A DNA stretch of 64,000 bases from G963675935 sp963675935. GTDB taxonomy: Bacteria > Planctomycetota > Planctomycetia > Pirellulales > Thermoguttaceae. The notes beneath the pieces are model-generated. The model did not search any database. It saw only the letters and a list, made by a program, of their open reading frames with translations, and was not told where the DNA came from. The first letter of the stretch is position 1, and each line of letters begins with the position of its first letter. A program made the position numbers and the translations under genes. The stretch covers positions 682,001 to 746,000 of the forward strand of contig OY780964.2 of assembly GCA_963675935.2 (NCBI GenBank). The letters run 5' to 3'. This document shows positions 33,899 to 42,401 of the stretch, one piece after another.

Positions 33899-36679
33899 AT
33901 GCGCCTCTCCAACTCGAAACCGATCGGCGTTCCGCTGTTGCTGGCCTCGCTGCTTTCGGCCGTTGCCTGGACCTCGCCGCTTTCGGCCCAAATCGCCTTC
34001 GAGGTCGAAGCCGTGGCCGGGCAGCCCTTCGGCGTGGGGCGAATCACCTTCCTGTCATCGCCCGAGATGATGCCCCAGCCGTTGGGCGTCGATGGAATCG
34101 GACTGACCGAAAAAGATGGCCGCGTGCTTTATCCAGCGATTGATAGCCCCGCGGCCGGGAAGGTCGTCCGCGAATTGCTCGACGCGAACACGCCGCTGAC
34201 GACCGGCGGGCCGGTGCGTCAAGAGGTGGGCGGCCTGTTGCGCGGCATCCTCGATCGCCCGCCGCGAACCACGGTCTATTTTCTCTTTCGCGGCAACGAG
34301 CCGCTGCACGTGACGCTGCAATTGCGCAAGAACGTCGAACTGGCCGTGACACCGCAGCCGGCCGCCGGCGAGGGCGTGGGCCGGTCGCGTCGCGGCGGCG
34401 CGGCGGCGCATCGCCGTTTGCTGCAACTCTGGTGGATGCAATACGCCAAAGCGCCGACGCTGCTGGCGCCGAAGCCCGACTATCCGCCGGTTGTCGATAA
34501 CTATCTGACTTCGACGCTCGCCCGGCGATTGAATCTCCGCCTGCCCGACGCGCGGCAAACCGAGTCGGCCGACGAGCGGCTTCGCCATGAGATCGGTTTC
34601 AATCTTGGAACGGAGTCGATCCGCATGTCGATGATGCAGGACCGCATTTTGGGGCTTAACAATTTGGCCGAGCCGGCCGATCAAACGATGCCCAAGGCTG
34701 TGCAGCCGGAGGTATGGGACATTCCCGAGCCGGCGGCCGACGTCAAAATCGAGCCGATGGCTCTGCGCGTGCCGGCCGAGTGTTTTTATGTGCGGTTCGG
34801 CAGTTTCGCCAACTTCCTCTGGCTGCAAGACACGCTTGCCCGCTGGGGCGGCGACGCGCAGAATTTGATTGCTCTGCGAGGGCTCGACCAGGGCATGAGC
34901 GCCCGGATGGAAAAGCAACTCGTCCTGAAGCAAACCATTTTGTCGCGGATGCTGGGCGATACGGTCATCGCCGACGTGTCGATCATCGGAACCGACCTGT
35001 TCTTCCGCGAGGGCGCCTGCTACGGCATCCTGTTTCAAGCAAGAAACAACCTCGCCCTATCAACCAGTTTGAATCAGCAGCGGTCGGAACGGCTCGGCCA
35101 GAGCGGCGTCATGGAGCAAAAGCTCACGATCGGCGGCCGCAAGGTTTCGTATTTGACCTCGCCCGACGGACGAGTTCGTTCGTATTACGTGACCGACGGC
35201 GATTATCATTTCGTAACAACGTCGAAGGCGCTGGTCGCCCGGTTCTTGGCCACGGCGTCGGGTGGCGACTCGCTTGGCGCGACGCGGGAATTCCGCCACG
35301 CCCGATCGATCATGCCGATCAGCCGCAACGACACGATCTGGCTTTATGCTTCCGACGCTTTTTTCCGCAACATCACCGGCCCGGAGTATCGCATCGAGAT
35401 GGCCCGGCGGTTGCAGACGACGGCCGACATCGAGTTGGTGCAATTGGCCCGGCTCGCGGCCGTGGGCGAGGGCACACCGGGCGATACGCTCGATCAGCTC
35501 AAGTCGGCCGGCCTGCTGCCGCCCGACTTCGGCCCGCTGCCCGACGGAAGCCGCGTCGTGATGCAAGGCGACGACGTGCATGAGGATCATCGCGGATGGC
35601 ATGGGGCTTATGTGCCGATCCTCGACGTGCCCGTGGGCAACGTCACGAAGGCCGAAGCGGCGGAATACCGCAAGTTCGCCGACTATTATCGCGCGAATTG
35701 GGGACACATCGACCCGATCATCGCCGGCGTGAAGCGAACCGCGATGAAGGACAACCGCGAACAGGTCGTGGTCGATGTGCTGATGAGTCCGTTCGCGCCG
35801 CAACACTTCAAGCGACTCAAGCAAAGTCTGGGCGAGGCCGACGACAAGCAATTGGCGCCGATCGCCGGCGATGCCGCGGCCTTGGAATTGGTTTTGAGCA
35901 ATCAACGTATTTTCGCCGGCCTGCGCGACGTGGGGCAACCGTCCGGCGCGTCGCCGCTTGGCGCGCTGGCCTTGAACGCCGCGTTGCCGGGCAATCACCC
36001 GCTGCGATGGAACGGCGGCATGGCCCGGCTGCGCGACCTGCTGGTCGGCTACGTCGGCACGACCGGCGAGCTGGGCGTTTTGCAAATTCTCAACCTCGGC
36101 ATTCCGCCGCAGTCGGACGCCGAGGGCTACGCCGCGTCGCGCTTCGGCGGCGGCTGGCGGCGGCAGTACGGGCCGTTCACGGTTTTTTCGTTCCAACATG
36201 AAACGCTGGAAACGGTCGTGCCGCAACTTCGTTTCGAGCCGTCCGCGCGGCCTGCCCAAATTCGGCTTCGCGTGGGCGATCTGACGAATGTCGGCATTAC
36301 GCCCGCGCTCAACGAGTTGGGCTATTCGCGAACTCGCGAGACTTCGTTGGGCAATCTTCGGCTGCTCGACGACTTGAACCAGCAGCTTCACGTGCCGGCG
36401 GCCAAGTGCCTGGAAACGGCCGAGTCGTTGCTCGACGCGAAGTTGATTTGCCCCTTGGGCGGAAAGTACGTTTTGCGTGATGCGGCCGGCAGTCCAACCA
36501 CATGGACTTCGACTGCGCTCGACACGGCCGCCGCGGGCGACGGGAAGGCCCAGGCTCCGAAGGGCTATCAAACGCCGCCGCTGAATTGGTTCCGCGGGCT
36601 GGACCTCGACGCGACGATGACCGAGAAGACCGTATCGGCGCACGCCGAGGTGCTGATGCAGATGCCGGCGAAGAAGTAA
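33899..36679 (+). CDS. large exported protein of unknown function
   Basis: 926 residues. A signal peptide is likely (VPLLLASLLSAVAWTSPLSAQ). The preceding AAAGGAG supplies a ribosome-binding site. The rest is a soluble, mixed alpha/beta sequence without catalytic motifs that I can name. Recognisable local features are the Arg/Gly/Ala tract GRSRRGGAAAHRR (~160), the segment FYVRFGSFANFLWLQDTLAR, and the conserved-looking HARSIMPISRNDTIWLYASD. I recognise it only as a long hypothetical protein of the planctomycete type. The divergent arrangement with the AsmA-like gene may mean shared control. Confidence 0.7.
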   Translation: MRLSNSKPIGVPLLLASLLSAVAWTSPLSAQIAFEVEAVAGQPFGVGRITFLSSPEMMPQPLGVDGIGLTEKDGRVLYPAIDSPAAGKVVRELLDANTPLTTGGPVRQEVGGLLRGILDRPPRTTVYFLFRGNEPLHVTLQLRKNVELAVTPQPAAGEGVGRSRRGGAAAHRRLLQLWWMQYAKAPTLLAPKPDYPPVVDNYLTSTLARRLNLRLPDARQTESADERLRHEIGFNLGTESIRMSMMQDRILGLNNLAEPADQTMPKAVQPEVWDIPEPAADVKIEPMALRVPAECFYVRFGSFANFLWLQDTLARWGGDAQNLIALRGLDQGMSARMEKQLVLKQTILSRMLGDTVIADVSIIGTDLFFREGACYGILFQARNNLALSTSLNQQRSERLGQSGVMEQKLTIGGRKVSYLTSPDGRVRSYYVTDGDYHFVTTSKALVARFLATASGGDSLGATREFRHARSIMPISRNDTIWLYASDAFFRNITGPEYRIEMARRLQTTADIELVQLARLAAVGEGTPGDTLDQLKSAGLLPPDFGPLPDGSRVVMQGDDVHEDHRGWHGAYVPILDVPVGNVTKAEAAEYRKFADYYRANWGHIDPIIAGVKRTAMKDNREQVVVDVLMSPFAPQHFKRLKQSLGEADDKQLAPIAGDAAALELVLSNQRIFAGLRDVGQPSGASPLGALALNAALPGNHPLRWNGGMARLRDLLVGYVGTTGELGVLQILNLGIPPQSDAEGYAASRFGGGWRRQYGPFTVFSFQHETLETVVPQLRFEPSARPAQIRLRVGDLTNVGITPALNELGYSRTRETSLGNLRLLDDLNQQLHVPAAKCLETAESLLDAKLICPLGGKYVLRDAAGSPTTWTSTALDTAAAGDGKAQAPKGYQTPPLNWFRGLDLDATMTEKTVSAHAEVLMQMPAKK

Positions 36680-37293
36680 CGGGGTTGTCTCTCCTCTCCC
36701 GTTCGACGGGAGAGGACCCGGGGGTGAGGGCGGGCAGCCTCTCAGACTCCAACGTAACTGTTTACACCCCCAGTAGACGCGGCGTCTCGCCGCGTTGTTT
36801 GCGGTATTTGAAGCTCACAAGCCAACACAAAGCGGCGGGCTGCCGCTTCTACGATTGCCAGTCTGTGAACGGTTACATAGCTGTGGTGCATGTGCCAGCA
36901 GCCGTGTATATCCTGGGATAAACCTTGTTGGCTTCAAAAGTTATCCAGCCGTTTGTGGAATTGAACTGGAGTGGCACACGCACAGGGAACGTCTTGGCCT
37001 GCCCATCCAACAGCCTGTTGAAAAAGAGGGATAGGCGCCTCGCAAGCAATGTGTTTCGGTGTGCGACCATATTTTCTGGCAGATAGGCAATTCCGTCATT
37101 CTGAGCGCAGCGAAGAATCTCGTTTTCCTCGCGGCGCGGGCGAGATTCTTCGCTGCGCTCAGAATGGCCGATCTTGCCAGAAAAAATGGCCGCACACGTG
37201 TTTCGCGGGGTTTTTACGTTCCTCGTTCTTGATGCTATAATGACGACTTCATCTCAATCCCTTTCAGCCTTGCTTTGATCGAGGTTGCCACGA
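36680..37293. other. repeat-bearing spacer before the SpoIIM-type gene
   Basis: No gene is visible. It contains a purine/pyrimidine hairpin (CTCTCCCGTTCGACGGGAGAG near 36691), a GACGCGGCGTCTCGCCGCG hairpin near 36776, a partial AGCCTGTTGAAAAAG end (37011-37026) and the MITE-like copy 2 (37059-37197). Confidence 0.65.
37059..37197. mobile_element. 139-bp MITE-like element, copy 2, with 8-bp target duplication
   Basis: Ends GTGTGCGACCAT and ATGGCCGCACAC continue inward as ATTTTCTGGCA and complement, enclosing a family B palindrome. It is directly flanked by GTGTTTCG on both sides (37051-37058 and 37198-37205). It is nearly identical to 18687-18821. Confidence 0.88.
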
Positions 37294-38265
37294 ATGAAAG
37301 TCGCCGACTTGCTGGAATCGCGCCGCGACGAGTGGCGGGAACTCGAACAGCTCTGCTCGCGGATGAACCGCCCGTGGCGGCGGCGTCTGCCGGCCGAAGA
37401 CACCCTGCGATTTTCCGCGATGTATCGCGCCGCCTGCGCCGACTTGGCCCAGGCCGACGCCTACCAGCTTCCGCCGGCCACGGTCGAATATCTGCACCAA
37501 CTCGTCGGCCGGGCGCACAACCAGCTTTATCGGGCCGAGGTGCTCACTGCCCGGACGTGGTTCCACGAGTTGTTCGTCAACACGCCGCGCCGACTGCTGG
37601 CCGACCGATGTCTGTGGCTGGCGATGGGCATTTTTTGGGGGATGTTCGCGCTGGCTGCCGCGCTGGCCTACTTCATGCCCGATTTCGCCGAACAATCGCT
37701 CGGCAAAGACATGCTGACGGCGGTCGAGGAGATGTATTCCAAACCCGTGCAACGCAGCCTGGCCGAGGGCGGCAACCAGGGCAGCGGCATGGCCGGTTTC
37801 TACGTTTTCAACAACGCCGGCATCGGGCTGCGCTGCTTCGCCTTCGGAATGCTCTTTGGCATCGGCGGCCTCTACGTGACGCTGTTCAACGCCGCGATGA
37901 TCGGGGTGCTGTTCGGCTACATGGCCCGGTCGCCGCATGCCGACAATTTTTTCCATTTCGTCACGGCCCACGGACCGTTCGAGCTGACGGCGATTGTTTT
38001 TTGTGCGGCGGCGGGAATGCGGCTGGGCTTCTCGCTGGTCGATACCGGAGGGCTAACCCGGATCGCGTCGCTTCGCCGTGCGGCGGGCGAGTCGATGTCA
38101 ACGGCGTGGATGGCGGTCGTCCTGTTCGTGCTGGCCGCCATGATCGAGGGATTTTTGTCGCCCTCGCAAGCCCCGTACGTTCTGAAGGCGGCGGTGGCGA
38201 TTCTTTCGACCGTCTTTTTGCTGTTTTATCTGGTCGTTCTCGGCTGGCCGAAGAATGCCGAATAG
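37294..38265 (+). CDS. SpoIIM-type (DUF95) integral membrane protein
   Basis: 323 residues from ATG 37294, with GAGG about 9 bases upstream. The soluble N-terminal helical part includes VADLLESRRDEWRELEQL and RFSAMYRAACADLAQADAYQ, standard in stage II sporulation M-like proteins. About five membrane segments follow (LWLAMGIFWGMFALAAALAY, FNNAGIGLRCFAFGMLFGIG, AVVLFVLAAMIEGFLSP and others). The core GMLFGIGGLYVTLFNAAMIG and HGPFELTAIVFCAAAGMRLG is diagnostic. In non-sporulating bacteria the role is unclear, often linked to RDD, MoxR and DUF58 genes. Here it stands alone after a repeat-rich spacer. Confidence 0.85.
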   Translation: MKVADLLESRRDEWRELEQLCSRMNRPWRRRLPAEDTLRFSAMYRAACADLAQADAYQLPPATVEYLHQLVGRAHNQLYRAEVLTARTWFHELFVNTPRRLLADRCLWLAMGIFWGMFALAAALAYFMPDFAEQSLGKDMLTAVEEMYSKPVQRSLAEGGNQGSGMAGFYVFNNAGIGLRCFAFGMLFGIGGLYVTLFNAAMIGVLFGYMARSPHADNFFHFVTAHGPFELTAIVFCAAAGMRLGFSLVDTGGLTRIASLRRAAGESMSTAWMAVVLFVLAAMIEGFLSPSQAPYVLKAAVAILSTVFLLFYLVVLGWPKNAE

Positions 38266-38336
38266 GAAGATCAGATTTTTGGGGAAGTGCCCTAAGATTG
38301 CCATGCTCAAGCATAGCTTTTAGAATGTTAGGCAAC

Positions 38337-38672
38337 TCATTTGCATTTAGAGATTGCCTCGTATACCTGCGCCAGGGTCGTGCCAGGCAAGATACCGCCG
38401 ATTTGTTCAATGTCGTTTGGGCGAATTGTCTGTACCCAAGTCCTGTCTAGTATAGATCGCTTGCGCATTTTTGTGCGGCAATGTCCAGAAGGATTCCACG
38501 GAATCTCTATTCCGTCTGCCGGGTTGATCGGATCAAGAGAAGACCCAACGATCACAAAGAAATGGCCGTCTGCATCAAGAGAAGAAAGAATAACCGCCGG
38601 GCGTTTCTTGTATTGACCGCGTGGCCCCAATCGGGCCCAAACAATCGTGCCGGGCGGGATATTGTCGATCAT
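38337..38672 (-). CDS. PemK/MazF-like protein, putative endoribonuclease toxin
   Basis: 111 residues. The start MIDNIPPGTIVWARLGPRGQ and KKRPAVILSS match the first strands of PemK/MazF toxins, with the usual G-x-I-V-W and RPAVIL motifs. The middle (FVIVGSSLDPINPADGIEIPW) is longer than in minimal MazF, and the end (GTTLAQVYEAISKC) is helical. MazF-class enzymes cleave RNA. No classical small antitoxin is adjacent; the gene 16 bp upstream encodes a 116-residue Cys-containing protein that might serve. The three minus-strand genes 39355-38337 look like one operon. Confidence 0.7.
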   Translation of the reverse strand: MIDNIPPGTIVWARLGPRGQYKKRPAVILSSLDADGHFFVIVGSSLDPINPADGIEIPWNPSGHCRTKMRKRSILDRTWVQTIRPNDIEQIGGILPGTTLAQVYEAISKCK

Positions 38673-38688
38673 CCTCCGCCCCCCGCGG

Positions 38689-39039
38689 CTAAAAGGGACA
38701 CTCTTCGTCTTCGGTTAAATACCGCGGGTCTGGAGTGCAGTTTTTGGCGATGGCTTCCAGTTGTTCGCGTGTAGGCATATTGCATCTGGCGCGTTCTTGC
38801 CCATCCACTTCTTCTCGATAGGCATCTTCGATTGAGATGTTGCGCCGGACGGACTCATATTGCAGGTATTCGAGCATATCGGCATCAACAGGCAAGCAGC
38901 ACTCAAAACCCAGCATGGTACTGTCCCCGTATGCTAGCGCATTTGCAAGATACAGTTGCCCAGGAGTCGCGATGCACGATTCCGCAGTCCGATATTCATG
39001 CATCGTAGCGGAGCATTGACAATCAGGATTTGGAATCAT
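38689..39039 (-). CDS. hypothetical Cys-containing protein upstream of the PemK-like gene
   Basis: 116 residues from ATG 39039. The start overlaps the end of the previous gene by 17 bases, which supports this reading over a longer frame reaching 39204. Seven or so cysteines (CQCSATMHEY, ESC, ECCLPV, RCNM, NC, EC) are scattered. The C-terminal half is acidic and helical (SVRRNISIEDAYREEVDGQE, PTREQLEAIA). No known domain is recognised. It could be the antitoxin of the PemK-like protein, but this is inference from position only. Confidence 0.6.
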   Translation of the reverse strand: MIPNPDCQCSATMHEYRTAESCIATPGQLYLANALAYGDSTMLGFECCLPVDADMLEYLQYESVRRNISIEDAYREEVDGQERARCNMPTREQLEAIAKNCTPDPRYLTEDEECPF

Positions 39040-39355
39040 TGGAAACACCTTGACGCATAACTTCGATACTGTGCAATTGGTCTTGAAGCACCACAACAAT
39101 TTTCCGAAGCGTTTCTTCGGGCACGACAATACGAGCCACCGGGATAGCCTTGACGCTCGAAACCGCATCAAAATGCTTCTGCTTTTGCTCCTCGGTTCCA
39201 ACAAAAGCTGGCGAACGTACCTGACAAAATGTCATGCAAAACGATGCGCCATCGTATACCGCCACCATGTTGTTGGCGTAGGATGCAGGCGCATCGTCAT
39301 TCGGCCAATCAATGGCCAAGATTTTTCCCGTCACTTTTGGATCGCCATCGGCCAT
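39023..39355 (-). CDS. DUF3467-like protein
   Basis: 110 residues from ATG 39355 (in-frame Met at 39397 possible). The sequence PASYANNMVAVYDGASFCMT, then PVARIVVPEETLRKIVVVLQ and QLHSIE follows the DUF3467 pattern: an YAN start, a strand with an aromatic and Met/Leu, and a helix after a valine-rich VARIVV strand. The function of the family is unknown. It is first in a three-gene minus-strand set with overlapping or closely spaced starts. Confidence 0.6.
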   Translation of the reverse strand: MADGDPKVTGKILAIDWPNDDAPASYANNMVAVYDGASFCMTFCQVRSPAFVGTEEQKQKHFDAVSSVKAIPVARIVVPEETLRKIVVVLQDQLHSIEVMRQGVSNDSKS

Positions 39356-40013
39356 GAGATTCCCCATCAAACGACGACATCGGCTTATGCACACCACCTC
39401 TTACTAGTGTACACTGCCACTACCACGAATGATAGCAAGGTGATGCTGTTTATGCAATTTCAGAAACGTGCAATACTACAACTAATCATGGGCGCACGAC
39501 ACCCCTCGCAATAGCATACACCACAAAGACTCGCCAATGGTGGGGGCGACGTGTTTTGTGTTTGAGAACTAACAAAACACGCCTCGGACACTGCCTCATC
39601 TCGCCACAAGTGTTCAATTTTGCTGTATCAAAATAAAACAGGCGAGCTGACAGTGGCTCGGGCAACCAACCATCAGCTCGCCAGTTGTTGTCGGAAGCCT
39701 ATGCTTCCGATCCGTCGGGGGTGCCTCTCTTCTCCGTTCTCTTGGTGATTGATAACCTGTTACAGAATAACACGTTCCAACAATTCCAAAAAACTCGCCG
39801 TACTCTCTCTTCCTCAGAAAACCCCTCGAAATGGCCTCTTCTCTGCACCGGCCCCACTACGCCTTCTCTTCTTCCGGCCCCGCTCCCAGTTCGCCCTGGG
39901 ATAGCCTTCTGCCACTGTATAAGTGCTAACGGCGTGCCAAATGAGAAAAATGCTAAAAAGAGGTCTTGGGACTTGGGGCTTAGGTCTTGGTGCAAAGCCC
40001 CAAAACCCAAGAC
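39356..40013. other. gene-free spacer before the glycerate kinase stop
   Basis: I see no convincing gene. There is an inverted pair GCGAGCTGACAGTGG/CCATCAGCTCGC (39641-39680) and, at the right end, the inverted repeat GGGCTTAGGTCTTGG/CCAAGACCTAAGCCC (39977-40021). AT content is higher than the surroundings, suggesting an acquired or decayed segment. Confidence 0.6.
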
Positions 40014-40021
40014 CTAAGCCC
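39977..40021. repeat. inverted repeat that supplies the stop codon of glycerate kinase
   Basis: GGGGCTTAGGTCTTGG pairs with CCAAGACCTAAGCCC. The right arm, read on the minus strand, is GGGCTTAG, and its TAG (40014-40016) is the stop of the gene. Confidence 0.85.
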
Positions 40022-41426
40022 TGATTACCACCACTCGCACGTCGCATACGTTCGTGCCCGTCGGACCGGTCCGAATCAGTGCGTCAAGCGGATCGAAAAA
40101 TCGGTAGGCGTCGTTCCGAGCAAGATAGTCGGCCGGATCGAGACCGCCTCGCCGAGCGGCCGTCAATACCTCGGCGTCCAAGAAAGCCCCGGCGGCGTCG
40201 GTCGGGCCGTCTTCGCCGTCGGTGCCGCCCGAAAGCAGGGTGATGCCCTTCGCCCCGTTGTCGAACAAACGCGCGAGCGCGGCAAGCGTCAATTGCTGGT
40301 TCCGTCCGCCCCGACCACGCAGCGACGACTTGACCAGTCGGACGACCGGCTCGCCGCCGCTAATGAAACAGGCTGGCGCGGCGAGGTTTCGCATTTCCAT
40401 CGCCCTTTCGGCTAACGCTCGGCCGATCGGTTCGGCTGGGCCCTCCGAGCAAGTTGCAATCTCCGTGGCGACCGCGTAGCCAAGCCGCTTGGCCTCCTCG
40501 GCGGCTGCGGCGACGGCCGTGGCGTTGTTGCCGATGACGAGGTTTACAACACAAGGCGTTTCTCCGCGGGCCGTTGGCCCCCGGCTATTGTTTTGTACTG
40601 CTCCGCGGGCCGTTGGCCCCCGGCTATTGTTTGCGATCTTGTTTCTGTATTTCTCTAAATACTCGACGACCGAGGGAGCAATGCCCGAGGCGAGAACGCC
40701 GAACTGCTCCAATACGTCGAGTGCCGCCTGCGGGGTCGAAGAGTCCTGCACGGTCGGGCCGGAGGCGATCAAATCCAGCGGGTCGCCGAGCACGTCGGAA
40801 ATAATCAGCGAGATGATTCGCCCGGCGCGGCAGGCCCGCAACAGCCCTCCGCCCTTGATGCGGCTGATTTGCTTCCGCACCACGTTGAGCTGCTCGATAT
40901 TGGCGCCCGCCGCGCTCAAGTGGCGAGTGACGGCCAGTTTGTCGGCTAGCGAAACGCCTTCGACCGGGGCGGGCATCAGGGCCGAGCCGCCGCCGGAGAT
41001 CAAGCACAGGCAGAGGTCGTTCGGCCCGAGCGATTCGACCAATCGCAGGATTTCCATCGAGCCTGCCACGCCCTCGGGCGTGGGTTCGTTCACGCCGGCG
41101 GGTCTTGCTGCGTGCAGATGAATTCGCCGCAGTGCACCAGTGCAATCGGCCGGCACGTTGACCCAGCCTTCGAGATGTTTTTCGACGGCCGTCTCCGGCC
41201 CGATCGCGGATTCGACGGCCACGGCCATGGCGGCGCCCGCTTTGCCCGCGCCGACGACGACGATGCGGCGAATCGTGTCGAGCGGAATGGTTTCATCGCC
41301 GACGACGAGCGATTGCCCTTCGACGCGGAGCCATTTTGGAATGAGCTTTACCGGCAGGACGGCATCGACGCCGGCCCGCCAGATTTGCAGGGCATCGCGG
41401 CGGAGTTGGGGTGGAGAATGCGGCAT
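40014..41426 (-). CDS. glycerate 2-kinase, MOFRL type, with repeat-encoded insertion
   Basis: 470 residues from Met 41426 (41444 possible). It phosphorylates D-glycerate to 2-phosphoglycerate. Family marks: RRIVVVGAGKAGAAMAVAVE, HAARPAGVNEPTPEGVAG, CLISGGGSALMPAPVEGVSL, NVVRKQISRIKGGGLLRAC, SDVLGDPLDLIASGPT, GEPVVRLVKSSLRGRGGRNQ and LSGGTDGEDGPTDAAGA. At ~265-288, between the first domain and VVNLVIGNNATA, two family A palindromes encode NNSRGPTARG twice in frame. Together with the glycolate oxidase genes at 57.8-61.6 kb, it fits a glycolate-glyoxylate-glycerate route, which is inference. Confidence 0.9.
   Translation of the reverse strand: MPHSPPQLRRDALQIWRAGVDAVLPVKLIPKWLRVEGQSLVVGDETIPLDTIRRIVVVGAGKAGAAMAVAVESAIGPETAVEKHLEGWVNVPADCTGALRRIHLHAARPAGVNEPTPEGVAGSMEILRLVESLGPNDLCLCLISGGGSALMPAPVEGVSLADKLAVTRHLSAAGANIEQLNVVRKQISRIKGGGLLRACRAGRIISLIISDVLGDPLDLIASGPTVQDSSTPQAALDVLEQFGVLASGIAPSVVEYLEKYRNKIANNSRGPTARGAVQNNSRGPTARGETPCVVNLVIGNNATAVAAAAEEAKRLGYAVATEIATCSEGPAEPIGRALAERAMEMRNLAAPACFISGGEPVVRLVKSSLRGRGGRNQQLTLAALARLFDNGAKGITLLSGGTDGEDGPTDAAGAFLDAEVLTAARRGGLDPADYLARNDAYRFFDPLDALIRTGPTGTNVCDVRVVVIRA
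40563..40630. repeat. family A palindromes inside the glycerate kinase gene
   Basis: Two same-orientation copies of CCGCGGGCCGTTGGCCCCC, ~36 bp apart, in frame. Each encodes NNSRGPTARG on the minus strand. Confidence 0.9.
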
Positions 41427-41455
41427 GTTCTTGTCGTGTTGCACAAGTAAGAGTG

Positions 41456-41782
41456 CTATGCAAACATCAACCGCAACAATTTAATCAATGCAACGATTGA
41501 AAATCCAACTGTTTGAGCAAGAATCATCATGGCCAAGAGCGAGCCAACAAAACCTCCACCATCCATGCAAGTACACGGCATACATGATATCCAAAAAACG
41601 CCGATGGCAATGGCTGCCAGTGCCGCCCACCCGACACCGCAGGTTGCGCCAATGAGAGGTGGTAAGCAAAACGCAATTGCCAAAACCAACAAAAACACAA
41701 TTGTGCCCAGCCATTCAGGCATGGTTGTATTTGGTGGTTGTGGTGTGATTCCGTCTTGCGAAGATTGTACTTTTGATTCCAT
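41456..41782 (-). CDS. small integral membrane protein
   Basis: 108 residues from Met 41782. Three hydrophobic segments are visible: LGTIVFLLVLAIAFCLPPLI, AALAAIAIGVFWISC and LLAMMILAQTVGFSIVALI. A short Cys-rich loop MPCTCMDGGG lies between the second and third. The N-terminal ~28 residues are polar with Gln/Pro. No family is recognised. It follows a pair of small minus-strand genes and precedes the glycerate kinase gene by 30 bp on the same strand, so they may share a transcript. Confidence 0.6.
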   Translation of the reverse strand: MESKVQSSQDGITPQPPNTTMPEWLGTIVFLLVLAIAFCLPPLIGATCGVGWAALAAIAIGVFWISCMPCTCMDGGGFVGSLLAMMILAQTVGFSIVALIKLLRLMFA

Positions 41783-41820
41783 CTGTAAAGAATAATGAAA
41801 GCACACTGATTTACCACTTT

Positions 41821-42048
41821 TTAAGTCGAACCGACCATTTCATACACTGTGCCGTACTGTTGGATCCAATCGCGGTCGCCTTGTTCAGCGCGATCAGCAA
41901 CTTCTCGAAGCAATTGTACCGTTTCGGCCTCGTAGCACGGCTCGCTTGGGTCGTCGGGCGGAATTACCATTTCCACCTCGACGGCCACCACAAAACGACC
42001 GCCTTGGATCAAACGAGTTCGTTTCAGCCTTTTTCCCTGAATTCGCAT
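41821..42048 (-). CDS. hypothetical 75-residue protein paired with a DUF4258-like gene
   Basis: 75 residues. A basic N-terminus (RIQGKRLKRTRLIQGGRF) is followed by a hydrophobic strand (VVAVEVEMVIP) and an acidic helical half (AETVQLLREVADRAEQGDRD). It lies 8 bp after the DUF4258-like gene on the same strand, so it is probably co-translated and may be its partner protein. No domain is recognised. Confidence 0.6.
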   Translation of the reverse strand: MRIQGKRLKRTRLIQGGRFVVAVEVEMVIPPDDPSEPCYEAETVQLLREVADRAEQGDRDWIQQYGTVYEMVGST

Positions 42049-42056
42049 AACTTAAC

Positions 42057-42356
42057 TCAATCAAAAAAGTGAACTGTCACGAGTTTTGCCACGCCACTCT
42101 GCCGCAGATACGCCCAAACCGCCTTGACTTCCGTGCCGTCGGGCAACAATTCCAACATTTCCACCGTGGGATTCGGCAAAGCGTCGGGCCATTCGGCAAT
42201 GAAACTGGCGTCTTCGATACCCGCGACAACTTGCCATTCCAGTAAATTCCGCTCTTCAAGCCGTTCGACGGCGTGCTGGCCGACAATGTACTTCTCCTCG
42301 GCCACCAGTTTGCAAATTAACGCAAAGAGCTTTTCCATCCGCTCTTGTCCCATCAA
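42057..42356 (-). CDS. DUF4258-like small protein
   Basis: 99 residues from Met 42356 (internal Mets at +2 and +7). GQHAVERLEERNLLEWQVVA with GIEDASFIAEWPDALPNPT and LPDGTEVKAVWAY is close to the DUF4258 pattern (an early His, paired Arg/Glu helix, then strands). Such proteins resemble RelE/BrnT-fold toxins in size, though activity is unproven. It forms a two-gene set with the 75-residue gene. Confidence 0.6.
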   Translation of the reverse strand: MMGQERMEKLFALICKLVAEEKYIVGQHAVERLEERNLLEWQVVAGIEDASFIAEWPDALPNPTVEMLELLPDGTEVKAVWAYLRQSGVAKLVTVHFFD

Positions 42357-42401
42357 GTTTCGATTACGCCTTCCTCATCTTATTATAGCATGAAAGCGGC
42401 G

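Noticed and set aside
39699..40010. 103-codon minus-strand frame beyond glycerate kinase
   Set aside because: It overlaps an inverted repeat, has low-complexity composition, and shows no domain or ribosome-binding site.
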